Of a stretch of 64,000 nucleotides of DNA, positions 44,982-55,129 are shown piece after piece. Position 1 is the stretch's first letter, and every line of letters starts with the position of its first letter. The notes beneath the pieces are model-generated. The model saw only the letters and a program-made list of their open reading frames with translations, made no database searches and was not told where the DNA came from. The position numbers were made by a program, and so were the translations under genes. This stretch comes from Plotosus lineatus (Eukaryota > Chordata > Actinopteri > Siluriformes > Plotosidae): positions 56,826,625-56,890,624 of the forward strand of contig CM045731.1 of the NCBI GenBank assembly GCA_024760905.1, read 5' to 3'.

Positions 44982-45045
<64 letters not shown>

Positions 45046-46609
45046 GTGTGCTTCTTCTGAAGTTGACCACCATCTCCTTCGTCTTCCTTGTGTTCAAGCA
45101 CAAGTGGTTGCGCTCACACCAGTCCACGAAGTCAACGATGACCGACCGGTACTCCAGCTCATTCCCCTCTGACACACGGCCCACGATGGCGGAGTCGTCC
45201 GAGAACTTCTGGGGGTGGCAGCTGTCTGTGCTATAGCTGAAGTCCAAGGTATAAATGTTGAAAAGGAAGGGTGAGAGGACGGTGCCCTGCTGTGCCCCCG
45301 TGCTGCAGACTGCCACCTTTAACTTACAGCCGCGCAGCCGCACGTACTGTGGACGGTTAGTAAGGTAGTCGATGATCCAGGCAGCAAGATGCCCGTCCAC
45401 TCCCACGTCCTCCAGCTTCCCCCGCAGAAGCGCTGGCCTGATGGTGTTGAAGGCGCTGGAGAAGTCAAAGAATATGACCCTCACAGCGCTGCCAGCGATC
45501 TCCAGGTGGGCGAGTGCCCGCTGCAGAAGGTAGATGACGGCGTCTTCTACCCCAATGTTGGGCCTGTAGGCAAACTGCAGCAGATCTAGGGTGGGGCTCA
45601 CCATAGAGCGGAGGTGTACGAGGAGGAGCCTTTCCATGGTCTTCATAAGGTGGGAGGTCAGGGTGACAGGTCTGTAGTGGGCTGGTTCCTTCGCTTGAGC
45701 TGTTTTGGGAACCGGAACCACACAGGAGGTCTTCCACAGGACGGGAACCTTCTTCAGGCTGAGGCTCACGTTGTACAGGTAGCATAGTACCTCACAGAGC
45801 TGGTCTGCGCAGGTCCTCCGCAGCCTGGGACTGATGCCATCTGGTCCTTCAGATTTCCTCTGATTTAGTCGCCTCAGCTGTCTCCTCACCTGGTCTGACG
45901 AGAGGGAGAGGGGGGGGCTGGGGTGGGCTGCAGAGGGAGGGGATGTGTCTGTCGGGCTGTAGCAGTCAAGTGAAGTTGGCCTGGGGAGGGGGGAGGTGTC
46001 TGCTGGTTTGGAGACGTGTGAAGAGAGGGGGGGGGGGAACGGGGAGGGGGCAGAGGGGGAGGGGGGAGAATCAAACCTGTTGAAGTAACAGTTTAATTCA
46101 TCCGCCCAGCGCTGGTCACCATCAGCTGTCCCTCTGACACCCTGCCCAAATCCAGACATGGTTTTTAGTCCTCTCCAGACGTCCCGCACGTTGTTCTGAG
46201 CCAGCTTCTCCTCCAGCTTCTTCCCATAGTCCCTCTTTGCCCTCCTGATCCTCCACTGGAGCTCACGCTGGACCTTCTTCTGCTCCTCTCTATCCCCCGA
46301 GATGAAAGCCCTCTTTTTCTGGTTCAGGAGGACTTTAAGTTCAGGGGTGACCCACGGGTGATTGTTGGAGAAGCACCGTACCCTCCGTGTTGGCACAGTG
46401 CTGTCCACGCAGAAGTTCATGTAATCAGTGATACAGTGTGTGAGGCCGTCGATGTCATCACCAAAGGAGTCACAGAGCATGCTCCAGTTTGTGGTCTGGA
46501 AACAGTCCCTAAGCCTCTCATTGGTCTCCTCGGTCCACACTTTCACAGACCTCTTCTGCACAGGTTCTTTTCGCACCCTGGGTGTGTATTGGGGGTGCAG
46601 GTAGACCAC
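44954..46609 (-). CDS. CR1/Rex1-group LINE linker and reverse-transcriptase frame, open for 551 codons
   Basis: N-terminal linker (VKVWTEETNERLRDCFQTTN; HPWVTPELKVLLNQKKRAFI), a Pro/Ser-rich hinge at about residues 190-245, then RT: QLRRLNQRKSEGPDGISPRL (about 250), VVPVPKTAQAKEPAHYRPVT (about 305), FAYRPNIGVEDAVIYLLQRA, IFFDFSSAFNTIRPALL (about 375), GAQQGTVLSPFLFNIYT, QKFSDDSAIVGRVSEG (catalytic pair, about 460). The usual PQG reads QQG. After NFRRSTLTHTHTH the CA repeat shifts the frame, and the tail continues at 44764-44979. Start Met is not the natural one. Confidence 0.8.
44983..45042. repeat. (GT)n microsatellite inside the LINE RT frame
   Basis: About 30 GT units (CA on the coding strand), translating to Thr-His repeats within the LINE RT frame. 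The homologous place in the other copy holds a short CA run at 63695-63712. Confidence 0.95.
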
Positions 46610-47469
46610 GTTGTGGTCTGAGCGTCACAGTGGGGGGAGGGGGTGGAGCTGTAAGCGTCCTTCACATTTGCATACAGCAAGTCCAAAGTTTTATTGTCTC
46701 TTGTGGCGCACTTCACGTATTGCGTGAACGTCGAGAGAGAGGCGGAGAGAGGGGCGTGGTTAAAGTCCCCGCTGATCAGAATCATGGCGCGGGGGTGACG
46801 AGTCTGTGTCTGACAGACAGCGCTGTGGAGACACTCACACGCGGCCGCCGCATCAGCCGAGGGCGGAATGTACACGCAAAACACAATCACGTGTGAAAAC
46901 TCCCTCGGTAGATAATATGGCCGCGCGCTCACCGCGAGCAGCTCCAGGTCCCGCGTGCATAGCTGCTCCTTCACGTGCACGTTAGCCGGGTTGCACCATT
47001 GTTCATTCACATAGACCGCCACACAGCCTCCTTTCTTCTTACCGCTCTCCGTTACACTCCGATCTGCACACGCGAGTGTGAATCCGTTAAGAGAAACCAC
47101 AGAGTCCGGTGTGAGTTCATTCAGCCACGTCTCTGAGAAACACATGAGGCTGCAGTCCCGGTACTGCCTCTGCTGCCGGGTCAGCGCCGCCAGCTCCTCG
47201 GTCTTGTTGGCGATCGCTCGGACATTTCCCATGATGACAGATGGAACACATGTCCTCCGCGTCTTTCGTCCCCCTCTGCTGCCTCTTCTTTTCCTCCGTA
47301 TTTCTACAGGAACAACGGGCTTTTCCGCGTGAAGGAGCGCGGGGGCGCGCAGGCCGAGGAGGGTCTCACGTGTGTAAGACCTGCGTTGCTCAGAGCCGTC
47401 GGTGAATGAATTTGCTGACGCCGATCCAAAAAGTGAAAGTAAAAGTGCACAGAAAAACAAAAGCATCAT
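46543..47469 (-). pseudogene. CR1/Rex1-group LINE endonuclease frame
   Basis: 308 codons: SVIMGNVRAIANKTEELAAL (about residue 78), SLMCFSETWLNELTPDSVVS (about 107), KKGGCVAVYVNEQWCNPANV, RAMILISGDFNHAPLSASLS (about 225), TRDNKTLDLLYANVKDAYSS. The final SDH motif is lost by a frameshift (PHCDAQTTTW where the other copy reads GRSDHNLVY). Non-functional. Confidence 0.85.
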
Positions 47470-47633
47470 AAAAGTAGGTTTCCCAGATGCAGTATTGAAG
47501 AAAGAAAAAGAAATTTTGAAAAAAGATAAAGAAACACGCCTATATACAATAGAAAAGAGAAAAAAAGGAAAATAAACTGAAGAGCTCCTGTAACTGGCTG
47601 CAGGTCACCCGGTGCCATCTTGGAGGGGAAAAA

Positions 47634-48998
47634 AAAAAAAAAAAAAAGGGCGTAGGATGGGGAGGTGCACAGAGTGCACGTGCACGCCCCCACAGCAGGA
47701 GTTGAGTTCCGCTGGACAAGAAATTATGTGTCTTCACAATCTTATAAATAAACTTCATGACTGTTATTGAAGAGAAAGTCAGAGATAAGTTCCGCATGAC
47801 CAGAGTCAGGAAGTAAACCGAAAGTTAACGTGTAATGGGCACTGCGCATGTGCACGCCCGAGCTGATCAATCAACAAACAATATTATCAGTAAGCAATAA
47901 TAGCTAAACACTGTCAATCAAACAAAGTGTGAGTGTGAGAATAAAGCACAATTTGTTAGTACCGCCTCCGGCTCCTGTACATGTGTTAGAACACAAACAT
48001 TGATGCTCAGAAAATGAATGGCTAAAATAATCATAAGCCATCCAGCCTGGATCTGCAGCCTAATGGTCAGTACTTTTATAAAATTAACAATATGTTTTTG
48101 TGCTGTAAATATGTATAAATATTTGTTTGTGCCTTGGAATAGATAAATAACTTTAGCTTAATTTGTAAATGTATTTAGCACATGTACTTGCAGATGTAGT
48201 TTGAAATATATTTGAGAATGTTTTTGGCTGAACTTTCAAATTTGATTTGTCTTCTGAGAGTAATGGATGAATCGTCTTCTGCTGGAAAAACTGTGCGTGT
48301 TGCTGGCGTGAGATTTCATGTTGTTTAGATCATATACTGTGACATGCATGCACTATATTTTATGTGGTACTTTGTATTAACCCAGTGACGTCACAGTAAC
48401 TTTGTGTAGGCGGGCACTTAGCAATGGCGGCTTTCGTGTCGATAACTTATACGACAAGCACATAAAACAAAACCACTGTGTGTGTAATGGTTTATTTATG
48501 ATATAAAATTTAAGCCACAATCGCTTCAATAAACTATATTTAAGCTACCGCCAACTTATTTAGTCGGCGTTTCATTTCCCCTTTAAGGCTTAGGCTCCGG
48601 TCAACCGAGATGTGCACCCCCCCACACGGTCAGACCAGCCTGCGCCCTTGCTGATCACAAACTGAAGCGTGGTCATCCAAAAGCCAATGACCAATAAAAA
48701 AATGCAGACATTTTGAATTATATTTTAATATAAAATAAGAATATTAAAAACAATGTCATTTTTATTATTAAAACCAAATGTCTTCAGATTAATATTAAAG
48801 CAGGTGTCATTAAAAATATTTATTTAAAAGTATATATTTTTATTGATTTCTTTATTATTTGACTGGTGTATAAAAGAAGTATTGATCAAGCAAATACATT
48901 CATTTATTTTATCAAAGAGGTTTGACCATTGTTTTGTTTAATATCTTGTTTTAAAATCCTGCCAAGAGATCATCAACATTTATTTGTACGCTTTCGGG
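47634..48998. other. Interior of the Harbinger-like element, no gene recognised
   Basis: AT-rich sequence with a T-rich part at 48700-48960. No transposase motif. Includes an A-run next to the LINE 5' end (47630-47647). Confidence 0.4.
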
Positions 48999-49059
48999 GG
49001 GTGGGGGTCAAAAAAAGCATACTCTCTGCACGCTTGGGAAAATGTTGAACCACCCCTAA

Positions 49060-50559
49060 GCGGAAGAAGATGAGATGAGAAATTAATTTTACAATGTTTT
49101 ATCCTCCACCACAGAGCTCGGGTTTGGTTCAATTTGTTTCTTAACAGGGTTATGCACAAAGTTATGGTCGGAGTTTCATGAAATGTACATGAGAGGCGGG
49201 GCTTCGGACAAGAAAGCCTCCATTCGAATTAATTAGGTTCACAATCCGGATACATTGGTTTTGGAGGGTTTTTTGGCTTGGCAGAGGTTTGTGCTCTCCA
49301 AGCAGTGTTGTTCTTAATCTGTGTGCATGAAGTGCATGCATTATTTTTAAAAAAAATTCAGAAATCATAACACATAACATACTTGTACAGAAACCCCCTC
49401 TGACCACTCAGACTCGAGAACACTGGAGTATATAGTGCAGAGGGATGTGTGATAGTTGAAGGCATTCGATCAATTACATTAAAAAAAAACCAACAACAAA
49501 TAAAACCATTCCAGCCAATCAACTAAGCGGGAGCGCTAGGCTGTTTTTAAAATGAGGGAGAAAGAAAATAGGCATCCCGCTGGGACACACAGTCTGGTTT
49601 AATGACCATGTGGAGGTGTTCATTTGCTTATGTATTACAACAGACGCATCATTAGGCACCAAAAACTGCTCCTGTCAGAGCCCGAGTTCCTAAAATTCAA
49701 CCCCACATGGGACATCATTCACAGCATATAAAAACACAAACACACCGCAATCAGCTCCGCTTCATGTTCCCCTTCCTTCCCTCCCTCTCATTCTCAGTTC
49801 CTAAAATAGCGCACCTCATGAAATCTCACTCAAAACTTACTTAGTAAAGCACTATTCAAATGGGGTGCATGCAGACATGACGTACACAACTTTTCCAGCC
49901 GTTCCGGTAATTACGGCTGTGTGGAGATAAATCATGTGTCTCAATGTAAGACCATCACACTTTCCTGCAGCCACATTGACAACTTCCTGCACGTGTGTCC
50001 GTTTCTGTGCATCAGAGCGAGGCTCCGTGTCAAAGACAGATCGAATTGTTCTATACGAGCTCGTCACATATGCCGTGATCCGGCTGTGCGCTTGGATGTG
50101 AATTTCAGAACAGTCTATCTGGAGTGACAATTTCAACACCTTTAAAACCCTTATGGCCTAAAGATCAGAGATAAGCGCTGATTAATTATAAATCCAGTAG
50201 CTCCACCTCCTCCTCATCACTGTCTAATTAGCAGCAAGCTTGCACATGAGCAGTACTCGTGATAATCCGGGTCCACCTACAGTGTGTGGTGTGTAGGACG
50301 TGATGGACGTGGATATTTCCAGCACACTGGCGACATGCGGATGATGCGCTTCCCTTTTTAAAATAAACAAACATGTTGTGTAACACATCCCACAATGCAA
50401 AAAAATGGAAAATTGTGGCAAAGAAAGCGACACTTATGCTGCAGCATGCTTACTCCTAACTTTTCTAACACTTCCTCCTTGAGTTAAGAAATTAACAGAT
50501 ATCACTACAGAATGACACATTCTGCATGATGTACTACAGCAATAAATATGTAATCAAAA
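49060..50559. other. Intron sequence, nothing recognised
   Basis: ORFs at 49162-49407, 49852-50139 and 50224-50433 are minus-strand and short, with no family motif or conserved exon signals. Confidence 0.4.
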
Positions 50560-50830
50560 CACAGGCCACGCCTCCATCCCTGCTGCCCACACAGAGGCCA
50601 CGCCTCCATCTCTGCTGCAAACAAGCACAATGGCCACTGCTACCTACAAGTACAGAGGCCACGCCTTCACTACGACTGACAGAGGCCACGCCTCCTTATC
50701 TCGACGACTGAGACAAAACACATGCCTTCTTTACCAACTTGCCCAGTGGCCACATCCCATCAACAGTTAATCAAAGGCCACACCTCCGCATCTTCAGTGT
50801 TCTTTCTCTAGGAAGGCGTGGCTTGAACAC
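50560..50830. repeat. Degenerate minisatellite, GAGGCCACGCCTCC motif
   Basis: At least six units of ggccacgcctcc or close variants (near 50563, 50594, 50659, 50684, 50775, and reversed aggcgtggc near 50814) spaced 25-70 bp. Related to the 5150-5950 array. Confidence 0.75.
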
Positions 50831-50928
50831 AAAGACACATACATACACACACCCTCCTTTTTAACTGGGATTGATCTGCACAGAGATGACAACTTCAAAA
50901 GCAGGTAAGATAGATTATTATGGGATAC

Positions 50929-51110
50929 CTTCATGCTCCTTGTCCGACACTCCAGCCTTCCTCATCTTCTTCGGTGTCTTCATGAAGAGTGGGAAAATCG
51001 TGCGGAGTCCGAGGATGTCAACAAACTTGTGGCAGTTATCGGTGCCTTCTGGACCAATCATGCTGTGGTCCAGGACCTTGAGGGCACTAGTGCGAGACAA
51101 CTTCTTTTCC
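50929..51110 (-). CDS. ctnnbl1: ctnnbl1 coding exon
   Basis: Minus strand: acceptor gtgtgtgtag, 182-nt exon, donor gtatcc. It completes Arg, then encodes EKKLSRTSALKVLDHSMIGP, EGTDNCHKFVDILGLRTIFP, LFMKTPKKMRKAGVSDKEHE plus one base. The EGTDNCHKFVDILGLRTIFPLF run is identical to human CTNNBL1 as recalled. Armadillo-like core. Confidence 0.98.
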
Positions 51111-51452
51111 CTACACACACACAAAATCAAGAAAAGAATGAATAAGAACACTGCACTGCAGCCCTATTGTCTTAATACCCCATGAATATAAACTATCGTA
51201 TTTTCCAGGCCATAAGGCGCACCGGATAAGGAACATCATCAATGAACAGCCTCTGTCCATACATGAAGCACACCGGATTATAAGGCACATTAAGTGAGAC
51301 AAAAGTAGGATAAACCAAACTTTATTGAACTCACAATAACTCATCACTATTCAGCTGTAACACAAAATATAAAATAATAAAAAAAATACACCGAACATTA
51401 ATACACTTACCTTAAGTAATACACTGAAACACTTAATATACTCAATTTACAG

Positions 51453-52018
51453 CAGTGCATCTCAAATAGTGGGGCCCCTTGAGGGGCGCGGTGTGATGCC
51501 AGGGGTGCGCATATGACCCTTCGGAACATGCTTTTTTGGAATACTGTACTAGAATTAAGTGTAATTGCACAACCACTACAGTAGTTGGCAGTGGCACTCT
51601 CATTGTCGCGCAATGGTGTAGCGGTTTTTCGCACCAAGCAAATGATATGAAGTGCAGTAAACAACCCCTCAAGAAACAACATGGAAAATTTTCCAACAGG
51701 AACAAAGAGAAAAGGGGAAAGAAACAGAGATATTAAGACATAAGTAAGTTGAATTATTTTAAAGGTGTTTTTTTTGTAGTTTCAGATAAATTGGTGCACT
51801 TTAAATCTTTTCTGTTACAGACTAAAAAACAATGTGAATGAAGTCTTTCTTGAATACAAGTTAAACTAAATGTCTTTCTTTTTTGTTTTTAATGTTAATA
51901 AGTGGACAATGTTATGCAGAGGTGCACTAATATAGACAAATAATACTATTTATCGTCGCTCGCTGACATGGTTTTATTTCTGTTAGAGGGGGCGGAACAA
52001 AATAATTGAGAGACACTG
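51453..52018. mobile_element. Non-autonomous hAT element, copy 2
   Basis: Ends cagtgcatctcaaatagtgg (51453) and, reversed, cagtgtctctcaattatttt (52018). Flanks atttacag and acttacgg agree at 6 of 8 bases. Internal block ctgtactagaattaagtgta is shared with copy 1 at 22567. No transposase. Confidence 0.75.
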
Positions 52019-52142
52019 ACTTACGGTAATACACTTAACACCGTTCACTTAACAATAACTCAGTGTTCAGTCAATACAAAACATAAAACTCACTTTATTC
52101 CATATGCATGAATCCATCAAATTCTTCATCTTTTGTGCCTGT

Positions 52143-52184
52143 CAGCGATCCAGCGCCCTATACCACGAGACCACCACTGCCCCT
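52143..52184 (-). repeat. RTE-tailed tRNA SINE, copy 9, head fragment
   Basis: Only the tRNA-like head remains: in plus sense agcgatccagcgccctatac then cacgagaccaccactgcccc. Confidence 0.7.
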
Positions 52185-52232
52185 ATCTTTTGCAGGTCCT
52201 CTTCTTTCTTCTTTTCCTTTCGGCTGTTCCCT

Positions 52233-53750
52233 TCAGGGGTCGCCACAGCAAATGATCTGCCTCCATCTCTCCCTATCCTCTGCATCTTCTACTCTTACTC
52301 CAACGACCTTCATGTCCGCCTTCACCGCATCCATAAATCTTCTCTTTGGTCTTCCTCTGGGCCTTTTGCCTGGTAGTTCCAACCTCAGCATCCTACGACC
52401 AATATACTCATTATCCCTCCTCTGTACATGTCCAAACCATCTCAAACTAGCCTCTCTGACTTTGTCTCCAAAACATCTAACATGTGCTGTCCCTCTGATG
52501 TACTCATTTCTGATCCTATCCATCCTCGTTACTCCCAAAGAGAACCTCAACATTTTCATCTCTGCTACCTCCAACTCTGACTCCTGTCTTTTCCCCAGGG
52601 CCACTGTCTCTAAACCATACAACATTGCTGGCCTCATCACCGTCTTGTACACTTTTCCCTTCATTCTTGCCGATACTCTCCTATCACACATCACACCGGA
52701 CACTTTTCTCCACCCATTCCAACCTGCCTGCACGCGCTTCTTCACCTCTTTTCCACACTCTCCATTGCTCTGGATTGTTGAGCCTAAGTACTTAAAATCC
52801 TCCACCTTCTTTATCTCTGCCCCCTGTAACCTCAAAGTTCCTCTTGGGTCCTTGTCGTTCACACACATGGATTCTGTCTTACGAAGACTAACCTTCAATC
52901 CCCTCCTTTCCAGGGCATACCTCCACCTCTCTAGATTTTCCTCCACTTGGTCTCTGCTCTCACGACAGATCACTATGTCATCTGCAAACATCATAGTCCA
53001 TGGAGATTCTTGTCTAACCTCGTCTGTTAGCCTGTCCATCACCATAGCAAACAAGAAGGGGCTCAGAGCTGACCCTTGATGCAGTCCCACCTCCACCTTG
53101 AACTCTTCTGTCACACCGACAGTACACCTCACCACTGTCTTACATCTATCATACATGTCCTGCACCACTCTAACATACTTCTCTGTCACTCCAGACTTCC
53201 TCATACAATACCACAGTTCTTCTCTCGGCACCCTGTCATATGCTTTCTCCAGATCCACAAAGGCACAATGCAGCTCCTTCTGACCTTCTCTGTACTTCTC
53301 TATTAACATCCTCAAAGCAAACACTGCATCTGTGGTGCTCTTTCTTGGCATGAAACCAAACTGTTGTTCACAAATGCTGACCTCTGCCCTTAGTCTTGCT
53401 TCCACTATTCTTTCCCATAGCTTCATTGTATGGCTCATCAACTTTATACCTCTGTAGTTGCCACAACTCTGTACATCTCCCTTGTTCTTAAAAATGGGCA
53501 CAAGCACACTTCTCCTCCATTCCTCTGGCATCTGCTCACTTTCTAAGACCTTGTTGAATATTCTTGTCAGAAAATCTACTGCTACCTCCCCTAGACACTT
53601 CCATACCTCAACTGGTATGTCATCAGGGCCAACTGCCTTTCCACGCTTCATCCTCTTCAATGCCCTCCTCACTTCTCCCTTACTAATCTTTGCTACTTCC
53701 TGCTCCTCAACGGTCACCTCTTCTACTCTTTTTTCTCTCATTTTCCTCAT
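52233..53750 (-). CDS. RTE reverse-transcriptase frame, open for 505 codons
   Basis: Motifs in order: GPDDIPVEVWKCLGEVAVDF (about residue 42), SVLVPIFKNKGDVQSCGNYR (about 80), FGFMPRKSTTDAVFALRMLI (about 135), CAFVDLEKAYDRVPREELWY (about 163), VGLHQGSALSPFLFAMVMDR (about 225), TMMFADDIVICRESRDQVEE (catalytic FADD, about 253), GLKVSLRKTESMCVNDKDPR, VEDFKYLGSTIQSNGECG, LRWFGHVQRRDNEYIGRRML, GKRPRGRPKRRFMDAVKADM. It covers the whole RT and C-terminal region without a stop. Linker and endonuclease upstream are in other frames, so this copy is not autonomous. Annotation pipelines often call such frames host genes. Confidence 0.85.
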   Translation of the reverse strand: MRKMREKRVEEVTVEEQEVAKISKGEVRRALKRMKRGKAVGPDDIPVEVWKCLGEVAVDFLTRIFNKVLESEQMPEEWRRSVLVPIFKNKGDVQSCGNYRGIKLMSHTMKLWERIVEARLRAEVSICEQQFGFMPRKSTTDAVFALRMLIEKYREGQKELHCAFVDLEKAYDRVPREELWYCMRKSGVTEKYVRVVQDMYDRCKTVVRCTVGVTEEFKVEVGLHQGSALSPFLFAMVMDRLTDEVRQESPWTMMFADDIVICRESRDQVEENLERWRYALERRGLKVSLRKTESMCVNDKDPRGTLRLQGAEIKKVEDFKYLGSTIQSNGECGKEVKKRVQAGWNGWRKVSGVMCDRRVSARMKGKVYKTVMRPAMLYGLETVALGKRQESELEVAEMKMLRFSLGVTRMDRIRNEYIRGTAHVRCFGDKVREASLRWFGHVQRRDNEYIGRRMLRLELPGKRPRGRPKRRFMDAVKADMKVVGVRVEDAEDRERWRQIICCGDP

Positions 53751-54044
53751 TCATCAGCTCTTCAAAGTACTCTTTCCATCTTCCCAGCACACTTCTGTCA
53801 TCAGTCAATACATTTCCCTCTCTGTCCTTTATCACTCTAACTTGCTGCACGTCTTTCCCATCTCTATTTCTCTGCTGTGCTAACCTGTATAGATCATTTT
53901 CTCCCTCCTTACTGTTCAACCTATCATACAAGTCATCATACGCCCTCTGTTTGGCCTTTGACACTGCTACCTTCGCCTTACGCTGTGTCTCCCTGTACTC
54001 CTGTTTACTCTCTTCGGTCCTCTCAATGTCTCACTTCTTCTTGG

Positions 54045-54752
54045 CTAACCTCTTCTTTTGTACACACTCCTGCACGTCCTCATTCCACCACCAAGTTTCC
54101 TTATCCTCCTTCCAGAGGACACACCAAGTACTCTCCTACCGGTCTCCCTGATCACATTGGCTGTGGGTGTCCAGTCCTCTGGAAGCATTTCCTGACCACC
54201 CAAAGCCTGTTTCAACTCCTCCTTGAAGACAACACGACACTCTTCCTTTTTCAGCTTCCACCACTTTGTCTTCTGCTCTGCCTTTGCCTTTTTCACCTTT
54301 CTCACCATCAGTGTCATCCTGCACACCACCATCCTATGCTGTTTGGCAACACTCTCACCCACTACTACTTTGCAGTCACTGACTTCCTTCAAATTACATC
54401 GCCTACACAAGATGTAGTCTACCTGTGTGCTCTTACCTCCGCTTTCATAAGTCACCCTATGCTTCTGTTTCTTCTTGAAGAAGGTATTCACCACAGCCAT
54501 TTCCATCCTTTTTGCAAAATCTATCAACATCTGTCCTTCTCTGTTCCTGTCCTGGATACCAAACCTGCCCATCACTTCCTCGTCCCCTCTGTTGCCTGCA
54601 CCAACATGTCCATTGAAGTCTGCTCCAATGACCACTCTTTCACCTCTGGGGGTACTCTGCATCACTTCATCTAACTCACTCCAGAGTCTCTCCTTCTCTT
54701 CTAGCTTACATCCTGCCTGTGGGGCATAAGCACGAACAACATTGACCATCAC
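54045..54752 (-). pseudogene. RTE endonuclease fragment
   Basis: 235 codons: VNVVRAYAPQAGCKLEEKER, ERVVIGADFNGHVGAGNRGD, KSTQVDYILCRRCNLKEVSD, SVAKQHRMVV. N-terminal endonuclease part missing, and the frame shifts after GVSSGRR. Confidence 0.85.
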
Positions 54753-54770
54753 GCCTTCAATTTCTAACTT

Positions 54771-54903
54771 GCTTCCAGAAGCACACGTCTGTGTGCTATA
54801 TATAGCTCATTTAGGCTTAACTTTGAGCAACTTCTTTGCCTGGAAAACTTAACTATGTGGGCGAACGGGGTTGCGCAAGCTCTGAGCGCTCTATGGTAGC
54901 TAC
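54771..54903. other. Unassigned sequence between RTE LINE and SINE
   Basis: Short block of unknown origin inside the pogo-like element. Confidence 0.4.
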
Positions 54904-55127
54904 GGGGGTGCTCTCACTGTCTATGGTGAGAGGCACGTAAAACAACCATTGCTGACTTTTGTCAAGAGTAAACTGCATAGCCGTCAGCGTGTTTCTACCC
55001 CTTGCGAAAGTGTTGTGTTAGGAGGGGCAGTCGATGTTTAAAAAAAAAAAAAAAAACATGCCAAATCAAACATGCAATGATTCTCTGGGGCAACCCCAAA
55101 GAAAAAGGGAACAGCCGAAAGGAAAAT
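54904..55127 (+). repeat. RTE-tailed tRNA SINE, copy 8, headless
   Basis: Starts gggtgctctcactgtctatg in the body and runs to the tail gggaacagccgaaaggaaaa. An A-run at 55039-55055 interrupts the leader-like block. Abuts the Tc1 remnant. Confidence 0.8.
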
Positions 55128-55129
55128 AT

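Larger units (their letters stand above)
44136..47633 (-). mobile_element. CR1/Rex1-group LINE, nearly full-length, minus strand
   Basis: 5' end near 47633 (gaagatggcaccg-like start caagatggcaccgggtgacc), endonuclease frame 46543-47469, linker and RT frame 44954-46609, RT tail 44764-44979. The 3' end at 44136 reads, on the minus strand, gagattaataaagctgtatc followed by ATCTT-A repeats. A second copy lies at 61837-64000. Frames are separated by frameshifts and a GT microsatellite. The clade (CR1/Rex1/L2 side of jockey LINEs) is from memory. Confidence 0.85.
43860..49056. mobile_element. PIF/Harbinger-like TIR element with TAA duplication, host of a LINE
   Basis: Left end ggggtcactcaacattttca (43860) and right end, reversed, ggggtggttcaacattttcc (49056) are inverted repeats, with a weaker match extending about 60 bp (gtatgctagggggg versus gtatgctttttttg). 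TAA flanks both ends (43857-43859, 49057-49059). A 3-bp TWA target and G-rich TIR start fit PIF/Harbinger (family knowledge). No Harbinger transposase seen. A CR1/Rex1-like LINE (44136-47633) lies inside. Confidence 0.65.
52195..54770 (-). mobile_element. RTE-clade LINE, 5'-truncated, minus strand
   Basis: The 3' tail at the low-coordinate end (tcctttcggctgttcccttc then aggggtcgccacagc in plus sense). Coding runs from the endonuclease (54045-54752) through the linker (53707-53964) to a long RT frame (52233-53750). Truncated inside the endonuclease near 54770. Least decayed RT of the RTE copies. Confidence 0.93.

Noticed and set aside
52108..53079. 323-codon plus-strand frame
   Set aside because: It is antisense to the RTE reverse-transcriptase frame on the minus strand; its Ser/Pro/Leu-rich content is a shadow of that coding sequence.
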